A stretch of 5,297 nucleotides of DNA from Dorea sp. (lineage in GTDB: Bacteria; Bacillota_A; Clostridia; Lachnospirales; Lachnospiraceae), in contig JAEDLC010000119.1 of the NCBI GenBank assembly GCA_016295505.1, forward strand, positions 1 through 5,297, given 5' to 3'. Positions 1 to 5,212 of the stretch are shown in pieces. The translations under genes were made by a program, and so were the position numbers. Position 1 is the first letter of the stretch. The number at the start of each line of letters is the position of its first letter. The notes under the pieces are model-generated. The model saw nothing but the letters and a program-made list of their open reading frames with translations, searched no databases and was not told the origin of the DNA.

Positions 1-596
1 AACTTCAGTTCCAGGCATCGTTCATCCTTCTCTGTGACATTGGTCAGACTGTTGTTCGTCAACATGCCATTCGGTATAATAACCGTCTTATTATCAATCG
101 TGGTAAGCTTCGTGTAAAAAAGCTGTATCTCTTTTACGGTTCCTTCATTTTTATGATTATCTTCTATAATATAATCCCCTACTACAAACGGCTTCAGCAT
201 CAGGATCAGAACACCACCGGCAAAGTTTGACAGGCTTCCCTGCAATGCCAGACCTACTGCAACACCTGCTGATGCTATGATTGCGGCTACGGATGCCGTA
301 TCCACTCCAAACTTCGTTGCGATTGTGAAGATCAGAATCGCATATAGACCAAACTTCAACAATGAGTCTACGAATGTGGCAACGCCTGCATCTGCACTGG
401 AGCGGGCAAAAGCAGATTTCACAATCTTTCTCACCCATTTGATCAGATAACGTCCGATGATAAAGATGATAATCGCATATACCACTTTTAGTCCGAATCC
501 GATCAGGTTTCCTGTATTATTATGAAAATACTGCAAAAAAGCGTTAATTTCTTCTGTTGTTTCCTGCGTCATTTCCTCTACGCTTGTTGTATCCAT
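1..596 (-). CDS. mscS: MscS-family small-conductance mechanosensitive channel, 5' part (cut by window edge)
   Basis: This is an inner-membrane channel that opens under membrane tension to release solutes during hypo-osmotic shock. The 198 visible codons have no stop and run off the left edge. Compared with E. coli MscS (286 residues), roughly the last 90 residues, the C-terminal cytoplasmic part, are missing. Membrane segments lie at about residues 31-50, 74-94 and 100-136. The third carries the pore-lining signature GVAVGLALQGSLSNFAGG (111-128), followed by KPF (135-137), GDYI (140-143) and the beta-domain motif PNG (175-177). Aligned to E. coli MscS, the hydrophobic gate residues L105 and L109 become V112 and L116, while the Q112-G113 kink pair is kept as Q119-G120. 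The ATG at 596 follows an AGAGGAG Shine-Dalgarno at about 606-612. A second in-frame ATG at 572 lacks this support. The gene lies 49 bases after pgeF on the same strand, so it is probably cotranscribed. The family call is very secure; whether it is the cell's main MscS or a paralogue cannot be told here. Confidence 0.95.
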   Translation of the reverse strand, partial: MDTTSVEEMTQETTEEINAFLQYFHNNTGNLIGFGLKVVYAIIIFIIGRYLIKWVRKIVKSAFARSSADAGVATFVDSLLKFGLYAILIFTIATKFGVDTASVAAIIASAGVAVGLALQGSLSNFAGGVLILMLKPFVVGDYIIEDNHKNEGTVKEIQLFYTKLTTIDNKTVIIPNGMLTNNSLTNVTEKDERCLELK

Positions 597-645
597 ATCA
601 GCTTTCTCCTCTTTTCAAGTCTTATCATTTTTCTGTCGCTCGCTT

Positions 646-1485
646 TTATTCCTCTTTTAAAGCCAGAAATGCACTCAAATTTCCTCTTTTATTACCGGTC
701 GCCCGATGTGAAAACAGAATCTCCGGGTTACAGTGTGTGCAGACATTCGTCACAGCAATCTGCTGCTTCGGGATCCCCGCTTCAGTCAGCACTGCTTCAT
801 TGGCCTTCCACAGATTCAGTTGATACTTTCCATTTTCTTTTCGGTAAAATAATTCCGGCCAGAGCTTCTGTTCAAAATATTGCCGAAATTCATCAATCAC
901 ATCTTCACTGACCTCATAACAATCCTGACAGATGGACGGCCCGATTGCCGCATAGATATCTTTCGGATCTGTACCATACTCACGGCTCATTGTCTCTACC
1001 GTTACCTTTCCCATCTTATGAACCGTTCCTCTCCATCCGGAATGACTCAGACCAATTACTTTTTTCACCGGATCGACAAAATACAGTGGCACACAATCCG
1101 CATAGAATGTGACCAGGCAGATTCCCGGTACGTCCGTTACCAGTCCATCTGTTTCCATGAACCGTCTCCCGCGATCCTGTTCCTTTACCACAGCCACATT
1201 AGTCGTATGCGTCTGGTGTGTATATGTCAGATCTTCTGCCCGCACTCCGATCGCCGCCGCAATTCTTCTGCAGTTCTCAGCAACCGCCTGCGGATCATCT
1301 CCTCTGGTCGTACTGATATTCATCGTTGCACACGGCCCCTTACTGACTCCGCCAAGTCTAGTGGAAAAGCCATGATATACAACTCCCGTTTTTTCCAGCA
1401 TTGGATACGAAAGGAAGGGAACTCCGTTTTCTTCCTTTTCATCCAATATATGTTCATTGTTTTTATAGATCAATCCCAGACTCAT
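646..1485 (-). CDS. pgeF: PgeF/YlmD (YfiH, laccase-domain) family protein: purine nucleoside phosphorylase / peptidoglycan editing factor
   Basis: A 279-residue cytosolic protein of the family once called multicopper polyphenol oxidase or DUF152. Characterised members act on purine nucleosides (phosphorylase and adenosine deaminase activities), and E. coli PgeF keeps wrong amino acids out of peptidoglycan precursors. The probable metal ligands are visible: H93 in THQTH (89-93), C131 in ADCVPLYF (129-136) and H148 in HSGWRGT (148-154). Their 17-residue C-to-H spacing matches E. coli YfiH. AIGPSIC..CYEV (180-191) and the paired cysteines C249/C252 near the end are also typical. A GTG at 1488 would add one residue, but the AAGGAG at 1493-1498 is 7 bases from the ATG at 1485 and only 4 from the GTG, so I chose the ATG. 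That Shine-Dalgarno overlaps the yraN stop codon, which suggests translational coupling. The family is certain; which activity matters in this organism is not visible in the sequence. Confidence 0.93.
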   Translation of the reverse strand: MSLGLIYKNNEHILDEKEENGVPFLSYPMLEKTGVVYHGFSTRLGGVSKGPCATMNISTTRGDDPQAVAENCRRIAAAIGVRAEDLTYTHQTHTTNVAVVKEQDRGRRFMETDGLVTDVPGICLVTFYADCVPLYFVDPVKKVIGLSHSGWRGTVHKMGKVTVETMSREYGTDPKDIYAAIGPSICQDCYEVSEDVIDEFRQYFEQKLWPELFYRKENGKYQLNLWKANEAVLTEAGIPKQQIAVTNVCTHCNPEILFSHRATGNKRGNLSAFLALKEE

Positions 1486-1492
1486 CACACAT

Positions 1493-1498
1493 CTCCTT
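1493..1498 (-). promoter_or_regulatory. Shine-Dalgarno AAGGAG deciding the pgeF start
   Basis: AAGGAG on the minus strand lies 7 bases before the ATG at 1485. It overlaps the yraN stop codon TAA (1497-1499), so ribosomes ending yraN stand on this site. An ATG at 1492 is out of frame with pgeF, and the in-frame GTG at 1488 is too close to the site. Confidence 0.8.
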
Positions 1499-1862
1499 AT
1501 CCGATATAGTCAAATGCATTCTGATAAAGTGTGAACTTATCCCCTTCAATGCTGATTACATCAAATCTGCACGCCACGTCCGCCAGCCCATGCATCATAA
1601 GATATGCCAGTGCACACTTTGACAGTACTTTCTGCTTCCCGAATCCGACTGCCTCTGCCGGATGTCCTTTCCGTTCATCCGTACGATACTTCACCTCACA
1701 GAATACCAGATATTCACCATCTCTCGCTACGATATCGACTTCTCCCATCTTGCATCGATAGTTATATTCCAGAATCTCATATCCAAGTGTTTTCAGATAA
1801 TCTCCAGCTCTCTTCTCATATTCAGCACCTATACTGCGCTTATTACATCGACGTGCAGTCAT
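1497..1862 (-). CDS. yraN: YraN/UPF0102 family protein, predicted endonuclease-like
   Basis: A 121-residue protein of the widespread UPF0102 family, at the usual family length. The family has the fold of PD-(D/E)XK nucleases related to Holliday-junction resolvases; its cellular role is poorly defined. Visible family signatures are GAEYEKRAGDYL near the N-terminus (12-23), YRCKMGEVDIVARDG (35-49) and VFCEVKYR (53-60). The putative metal-binding and catalytic residues are therefore E14, E41/D43, E56 and K58. An open frame extends two codons upstream to a GTG at 1868, but that GTG is only one base from the AAGGAG at 1870-1875. The ATG at 1862 has a 7-base spacing and is the better start. The gene starts 28 bases after the rnhB stop and ends 11 bases before pgeF. 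Pairing of yraN with rnhB recurs in many bacteria, which is weak support for a DNA-maintenance role. Confidence 0.9.
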   Translation of the reverse strand: MTARRCNKRSIGAEYEKRAGDYLKTLGYEILEYNYRCKMGEVDIVARDGEYLVFCEVKYRTDERKGHPAEAVGFGKQKVLSKCALAYLMMHGLADVACRFDVISIEGDKFTLYQNAFDYIG

Positions 1863-1869
1863 GCACACA

Positions 1870-1875
1870 CTCCTT
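1870..1875 (-). promoter_or_regulatory. Shine-Dalgarno AAGGAG deciding the yraN start
   Basis: AAGGAG on the minus strand, 7 bases before the ATG at 1862. It rules out the in-frame GTG at 1868, which would almost touch it. It lies in the 28-base gap after rnhB. Confidence 0.75.
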
Positions 1876-1890
1876 CAGTTGTCTGTACAA

Positions 1891-2550
1891 TTATATAAAG
1901 TTCTTAATAAATGTCCTTCTGTGGATCGGCGAAGGCCCGTGCTCTTTCAGACCCGCAATATGAGCCTTTGTTCCATACCCTTTATTGCTTGCAAAATCAT
2001 ATCCCGGAATGATCTGATCATATTCCACCATCATCCGATCCCTGGTAACCTTTGCGATGATGCTCGCCGCCGCGATGGACACACTCTTGGCATCTCCTTT
2101 GATGATAGGCACCTGAGGAATATCCACCTCCGGGATCGTCACAGCATCATTTAAGAGCAGATCCGGTCTGACCTTCAGATTCTCAATGGCCATACGCATA
2201 GCCTCATAGGTTGCCTGCAGGATATTGATCTCATCAATTCTCGCAGGACCGACAATTCCAATTCCCGTTGCCACTGCATGCTCCATAATCTCGTCGTATA
2301 AAGCTTCTCTCTTTTTCTCTGACAATTTTTTGGAGTCATTCAGATACAGGATCGGATTGTCTTTGGGCAGGATCACCGCTCCTGCCACAACCGGCCCTGC
2401 AAGCGGTCCCCTGCCCACTTCATCTATTCCACATATAGTGGCATAATGACTGTATTCCCTTTCATACACGCTCATTGCCTCTGTACGTGCAATTTCCTTC
2501 TCCAGCTTTTCCTGCTGCTTTCGCAGCCTTTCCTCTTCCCTCTTATTCAT
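1891..2550 (-). CDS. rnhB: Ribonuclease HII
   Basis: Cytosolic endonuclease that cuts the RNA strand of RNA-DNA hybrids and nicks at single ribonucleotides embedded in DNA, starting ribonucleotide excision repair. The 219-residue protein has all four expected acidic metal-binding residues: D43 and E44 in GIDEVGRGPLAGPVVAGAV (41-59), D135 after LLLN, and D171 in AKVTRDRMM (166-174). The G-R-G triad (46-48) and Y192 in NKGYGTKAH form the usual recognition site for the DNA-RNA junction. KGDAKS (151-156) and the C-terminal HRRTF are also conserved. Residues 1-35 form a highly charged, probably helical extension rich in E, K and R; comparable N-terminal extensions occur in other Firmicutes RNase HII proteins. 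The ATG overlaps the end of the upstream signal peptidase gene by 8 bases (ATGAATAA). A GGGAG at 2560-2564, inside that gene, serves as ribosome binding site, so the two are probably translationally coupled. Confidence 0.97.
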   Translation of the reverse strand: MNKREEERLRKQQEKLEKEIARTEAMSVYEREYSHYATICGIDEVGRGPLAGPVVAGAVILPKDNPILYLNDSKKLSEKKREALYDEIMEHAVATGIGIVGPARIDEINILQATYEAMRMAIENLKVRPDLLLNDAVTIPEVDIPQVPIIKGDAKSVSIAAASIIAKVTRDRMMVEYDQIIPGYDFASNKGYGTKAHIAGLKEHGPSPIHRRTFIKNFI

Positions 2551-3112
2551 GGCGGATCACTCCCATCTCATCAAAAGGATAGATGCGCACCCAGGCTCTT
2601 CCGATCAGATCTTCCTTTTTCAGAACTCCGACACTGGGATCCCGACTGTCCTGACTGTGATTCCGGTTATCGCCCAGCACAAAGTATTCTTCTTCTCCTA
2701 GCGTTATAGGTTCTGCCGCCGTCTGTGGATTCTCTATCACTTCTGCACCATAGACATCGCTGGTCAGCTGTTCGCCATTAATATATACATATCCGTCGAT
2801 AATCTGCACCGTTTCTCCCGGAAGACCGATGATCCTCTTGATATAATATGTATTTTTCTCATATTTATAAGGAAATACTATGATATCATAGCGCTTTGGA
2901 TCACGAAAACGATAGGAAATCTTTTCCACGATCAGGTTGTCTCCATCACTGAGTGTTGTCTCCATCGAAGACCCACTCACTCTGGTTCTCTGACCGACAA
3001 ATGTAATGATCAGATAAGTCAGGCCGATAATGATCAGGATATACACGATCCATCCACCCAGTTCGCGTAAGATGCTTCTTTCTTCTTGTTCTTTTTCTGT
3101 ATGTTCTGTCAT
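2543..3112 (-). CDS. lepB: Type I signal peptidase (second copy)
   Basis: Membrane-bound serine protease that removes signal peptides from exported proteins on the outer face of the membrane. It has 189 residues: a short acidic cytoplasmic N-terminus, one membrane segment (about 21-39), then the catalytic domain. The nucleophile is S49 in VSGSSMETTL (45-54), and the general-base lysine is K92 in YYIKRIIGLPGETV (89-102). Box E is present as GDNRNHSQDSRDPSVG (147-162), followed by GRAWVRIYPF (171-180). Two positions depart from the common pattern. The residue two after SM is usually proline (SMxP) but is T52 here, and box C reads KRYDIIVF where RGDIIVF is usual. All catalytic residues are kept, so it should be active. 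The start at 3112 follows AAGGGG at 3121-3126 with 8-base spacing. It lies 36 bases after rbgA and overlaps rnhB by 8 bases. It is clearly diverged from the copy at 4013-4666, so it is not a recent tandem duplicate. Confidence 0.95.
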   Translation of the reverse strand: MTEHTEKEQEERSILRELGGWIVYILIIIGLTYLIITFVGQRTRVSGSSMETTLSDGDNLIVEKISYRFRDPKRYDIIVFPYKYEKNTYYIKRIIGLPGETVQIIDGYVYINGEQLTSDVYGAEVIENPQTAAEPITLGEEEYFVLGDNRNHSQDSRDPSVGVLKKEDLIGRAWVRIYPFDEMGVIRHE

Positions 3113-3148
3113 ATAATTATCCCCTTTATGAATCTTTCTCCCCCGATT

Positions 3149-4000
3149 CTAGCACACTTCCTGTGGATATTCCAGTGTCAGTCTCCCGAGGCGTCCGCCA
3201 CGGAAATCATCCAGAAGTAATGCTGCTGCTTTCTCTGTATCAAGCTCATTCCCTTTCAGAAGACAATGCCTGCTGTCTGCGATCGCTCGTAGCATCACAT
3301 ATGCATCTTCTTCAGAAGTGACATTATATTTTTCTTCCAGCACTCCCGGATAAGATTGATTCATGAACTTGATCAACTCTGCGGCGAGTTCTTCCGTCTG
3401 CAGGATTTCGTCCTTGATCGAGCCGATAAATGCCAGTTTCAATCCAACGCTCTGATCCTCAAATTTCGGCCACAGGATTCCTGGCGTATCCAGAAGTTCT
3501 ACGTTTTTATTCAGGCGTATCCATTGCTTTCCCTTCGTGACGCCCGGCTTGTTTCCTGTTTTTGCACAGCTTTTTCCAGCCAGTGCATTAATAAATGTAG
3601 ACTTGCCCACATTCGGAATACCAACAACCATAGCGCGAACCGGTCTGTTTAAAATCCCACGTTTTCTGTCTCTCTCAATCTTTTCTTTACACGCTTCCTG
3701 AATCACACTGTGAATGGATTTCACTCCTCCGCCTTTTTTGGAATTCACTTTTACCACAGAAAATCCTTTTTCACGAAAATACTCCATCCATGCATCATTC
3801 CATCTGTCTTCTGCAAGATCCGCTTTATTCAGCAGGATCAGTCTCGCTTTATTTTTCCCAATTTCATCGATGTCCGGGTTTCTGCTGCTCACTGGCACTC
3901 TCGCATCCACAAGTTCTATTACCAGATCAATCAGCTTAATATTCTCCTGCATCATACGTTTTGCCTTGGTCATATGACCCGGGTACCATTGAAAATGCAT
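3149..4000 (-). CDS. rbgA: Ribosome biogenesis GTPase RbgA (YlqF)
   Basis: Circularly permuted GTPase needed for a late step of 50S subunit assembly; in Bacillus subtilis it acts on an immature 45S-like particle. The 283 residues show the permuted motif order: G4 NKAD (58-61), G5-like VNSKKGGG (85-92), G1 GIPNVGKST (127-135), G2 with T155 in KPGVTKG (151-157), and G3 DTPG (171-174). The N-terminal WYPGHM (5-10) contains H9, which matches the histidine implicated in GTP hydrolysis in B. subtilis RbgA. The C-terminal region (about 205-283) is the helical RNA-binding domain ending in FRGGRLGRLTLE (266-277). The ATG at 4000 follows AAGGAG at 4009-4014 with 8-base spacing. That site overlaps the stop of the upstream signal peptidase gene, which suggests coupled translation. 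Sharing a transcript with ribosomal protein L19 fits the role in large-subunit assembly and is the known Firmicutes gene order. Confidence 0.97.
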   Translation of the reverse strand: MHFQWYPGHMTKAKRMMQENIKLIDLVIELVDARVPVSSRNPDIDEIGKNKARLILLNKADLAEDRWNDAWMEYFREKGFSVVKVNSKKGGGVKSIHSVIQEACKEKIERDRKRGILNRPVRAMVVGIPNVGKSTFINALAGKSCAKTGNKPGVTKGKQWIRLNKNVELLDTPGILWPKFEDQSVGLKLAFIGSIKDEILQTEELAAELIKFMNQSYPGVLEEKYNVTSEEDAYVMLRAIADSRHCLLKGNELDTEKAAALLLDDFRGGRLGRLTLEYPQEVC

Positions 4001-4012
4001 AATTATTACTCC

Positions 4013-4666
4013 TTACTTTATGAATCCAAAATGTTTTCTCGGGGATACTACAAACCACGCTTTTCCGTATATATATTCCCGCTTAACGTTGCCGATATCT
4101 GCATTTCTGCTGTCCTCACTGCTCTCACGGTTATCCCCGAGCACAAAATACTCGTCACCGGCAAGTTCTATCTTTTCATCCGCAATTCCGACATCTCCCA
4201 TTTCTGATGTTGCGTAATCTTCTTCCAGTTTTTCACCGTCTATATATACATTGTTCTCTATGATCTCCACCGTCTCTCCCGGAAGACCGATAATCCTTTT
4301 AATATAATAATGCGCATTTTCATTGCCCTTTGGCTTAAAGACGATGATATCTCCTCTCCTGGGAGAAGAAGCATTATACAGAATCCGATTCGTCAGCACT
4401 ACATCTGCATTACTGAGTACCGGACTCATGGAATCCCCCACTGTACTGACACTCTGTCCAAAATACCACACTGCAACAAACGCCAGAAGACAGGTAACTG
4501 CAATTTTAAATATCCATCTTCCGACAACCGCCAGATATTCCAGATTCAGATGAAACTTTTTTCTCGGTCTTTTTATCTTCCCTATTCCTTTTCGACGACG
4601 CCTGTTATATGCATTGACTTTCCGCCTTTTCCTGTTGAAATCCAGTTCCTTTCGTCTGTGTCTCAT
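4013..4666 (-). CDS. lepB: Type I signal peptidase (first copy) with long polybasic N-terminal tail
   Basis: Membrane serine protease that cleaves signal peptides of exported proteins. The 217-residue protein has one membrane segment (about 50-69). Its catalytic domain has S79 in GDSMSPVL (77-84), box C RRGDIIVF (103-110), K123 in YYIKRIIGLPGETV (120-133) and box E GDNRESSEDSR (177-187). These boxes fit the canonical pattern better than the second copy does. The odd part is the cytoplasmic N-terminus: residues 1-37 contain 20 Lys/Arg, including KRRK and RRRRK. It is not an artefact of choosing a start too far upstream: the next methionine is M80, inside the active site, and the ATG at 4666 has an AAGGGG Shine-Dalgarno at 4672-4677. 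The tail may strengthen positive-inside topology or bind acidic lipids or RNA; that is inference. The gene is 12 bases before rbgA and follows rplS across a hairpin, so expression probably depends on readthrough from the rplS promoter. Confidence 0.95.
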   Translation of the reverse strand: MRHRRKELDFNRKRRKVNAYNRRRRKGIGKIKRPRKKFHLNLEYLAVVGRWIFKIAVTCLLAFVAVWYFGQSVSTVGDSMSPVLSNADVVLTNRILYNASSPRRGDIIVFKPKGNENAHYYIKRIIGLPGETVEIIENNVYIDGEKLEEDYATSEMGDVGIADEKIELAGDEYFVLGDNRESSEDSRNADIGNVKREYIYGKAWFVVSPRKHFGFIK

Positions 4667-4684
4667 AGATTCCCCTTATATCAG

Positions 4685-4717
4685 AAAAGGACAATTACAT
4701 TATGTAGTTGTCCTTTT
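4685..4717 (-). terminator. Hairpin between rplS and lepB, probable leaky terminator/attenuator
   Basis: Two 15-base arms (4685-4699 and 4703-4717) enclose a 3-base loop. Read on the minus strand, the stem begins AAAAGGACAA and ends TTGTCCTTTT, with one internal A-C mismatch; on the plus strand that position is a U-G wobble. It starts 22 bases after the rplS stop, the usual place for a Rho-independent terminator. However, the stem has few G-C pairs and the U tract is only TTTT followed by C. Since the next genes lack another obvious promoter, partial readthrough is more likely than full stop. It would keep rplS mRNA in excess over the downstream genes. Confidence 0.65.
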
Positions 4718-4739
4718 TCCTTCTTTGTTTACAATTTTA

Positions 4740-5087
4740 CTATCTTACTAATTCTTTTACTTTTGCTTTCTTACCAACGCGGTCTCTTAAGTAGTTCAGT
4801 TTTGCTCTTCTTACTTTACCTCTTCTTACTACTTCAACCTTCTCTACGTTTGGAGAATGCAGCGGCCATGTCTTTTCAACGCCGATTCCGTTAGAATTCT
4901 TTCTAACTGTAAATGTTTCTCTTGCTCCGCCGCCCTGTCTCTTAAGGACTGTTCCTTCGAAAACCTGAACTCTTTCACGGTTTCCTTCTTTGATCTTTCC
5001 GTATACTCTTACAGTATCGCCAACGCGGAACTCCGGAGCCTGTTCTTTTAACTGCTCTGCTTCGATGTTCTTAATGATATCGTTCAT
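4740..5087 (-). CDS. rplS: 50S ribosomal protein L19
   Basis: Ribosomal protein L19 lies at the interface of the large and small subunits and takes part in an intersubunit bridge. The 115-residue length is that of the family. Hallmark segments are FRVGDTVRVYGKIKEGNRER (20-39), VFEGTVLKRQGGGARETFTV (42-61), RKNSNGIGVEKTWPLHSP (62-79) and the basic end VVRRGKVRRAKLNYLRDRVG (86-105). The start is well defined by a perfect AAGGAGG at 5097-5103, 9 bases upstream. Codon use is strongly biased, as expected for a highly expressed gene: 11 of 14 arginines are AGA, with no AGG, CGG or CGA. It is the first gene after the promoter and structured leader upstream. In most Firmicutes trmD precedes rplS; here the preceding partial gene does not look like trmD. 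Confidence 0.99.
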   Translation of the reverse strand: MNDIIKNIEAEQLKEQAPEFRVGDTVRVYGKIKEGNRERVQVFEGTVLKRQGGGARETFTVRKNSNGIGVEKTWPLHSPNVEKVEVVRRGKVRRAKLNYLRDRVGKKAKVKELVR

Positions 5088-5096
5088 GATGTGTGA

Positions 5097-5103
5097 CCTC
5101 CTT
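5097..5103 (-). promoter_or_regulatory. Strong Shine-Dalgarno AAGGAGG of rplS
   Basis: AAGGAGG on the minus strand, 9 bases before the rplS ATG, is the strongest ribosome binding site in the window. The upstream leader contains UCCUCU (5137-5142), which could pair with four bases of this site (UCCU with AGGA, or CCUC with GAGG). That offers a possible but weak way to hide the site. Confidence 0.8.
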
Positions 5104-5112
5104 GTTTACTTG

Positions 5113-5147
5113 GATGTTCTTAATACAATTCGTACCAGAGGACCATC
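5113..5147 (-). promoter_or_regulatory. Structured rplS 5' leader, candidate L19 autoregulatory leader
   Basis: Read on the minus strand, this part of the rplS untranslated leader can fold into an irregular hairpin. An outer stem GAUG/CAUC (5144-5147 with 5113-5116) is followed by an asymmetric internal loop. A middle stem UCU/AGA (5137-5139 with 5118-5120) carries one bulged A at 5121. An upper stem GGUAC/GUAUU (5132-5136 with 5122-5126, two G-U pairs) closes the 5-base loop GAAUU. It sits between the predicted transcription start (about 5163) and the Shine-Dalgarno. Firmicutes are known to carry an L19 leader RNA family (Rfam L19_leader) at this place, thought to bind L19 and repress its own synthesis. 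Membership is inferred from position and foldability; I could not compare it with the family's consensus. Confidence 0.5.
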
Positions 5148-5169
5148 TATTTTCTTCACAACATGCTAT

Positions 5170-5198
5170 AGTTTATCATATTCGTCATCTATTTGCAA
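5170..5198 (-). promoter_or_regulatory. Predicted sigma-A promoter of rplS
   Basis: On the minus strand there is a -35 box TTGCAA (5193-5198), a 17-base spacer, and a -10 box TAAACT (5170-5175). The -10 box matches four of six consensus bases and is preceded by TGA, the extended -10 TGn element. Transcription would start near 5163 and give a leader of about 76 bases before the rplS ATG. The promoter lies just after the upstream gene's stop (5213), consistent with rplS starting its own transcription unit. Confidence 0.55.
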
Positions 5199-5212
5199 GG
5201 TTTTTCTGCAAC

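Noticed and set aside
157..438. Minus-strand open frame of 93 codons
   Set aside because: It is in another frame inside the MscS channel gene. The Cys/Arg-rich translation is meaningless beside the clear MscS protein.
880..1509. Plus-strand open frame of 209 codons
   Set aside because: It lies antisense to pgeF, whose motifs are unmistakable. The translation has no family features, and it is a shadow of the real gene.
3128..3147. Inverted repeat GAATC...GATTC between rbgA and the second lepB as a terminator
   Set aside because: The stem is only five A/T-rich pairs around a 10-base loop (GGGGGAGAAA), and no U run follows it. It could expose an SD-like loop but is not supported as a terminator.
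3710..4207. Plus-strand open frame of 165 codons spanning rbgA and lepB
   Set aside because: It is antisense across two well-supported genes and the gap between them, with no recognisable domain.
2543..4666. Recent tandem duplication of lepB, possibly transposon-driven
   Set aside because: The two proteins differ widely outside the catalytic boxes, and no inverted repeats, transposase or target duplications flank either copy.
5193..5212. Inverted repeat TTGCA...TGCAA after the upstream partial gene as its terminator
   Set aside because: There are only five base pairs, no U tract follows, and the right arm is better explained as the -35 box of the rplS promoter.
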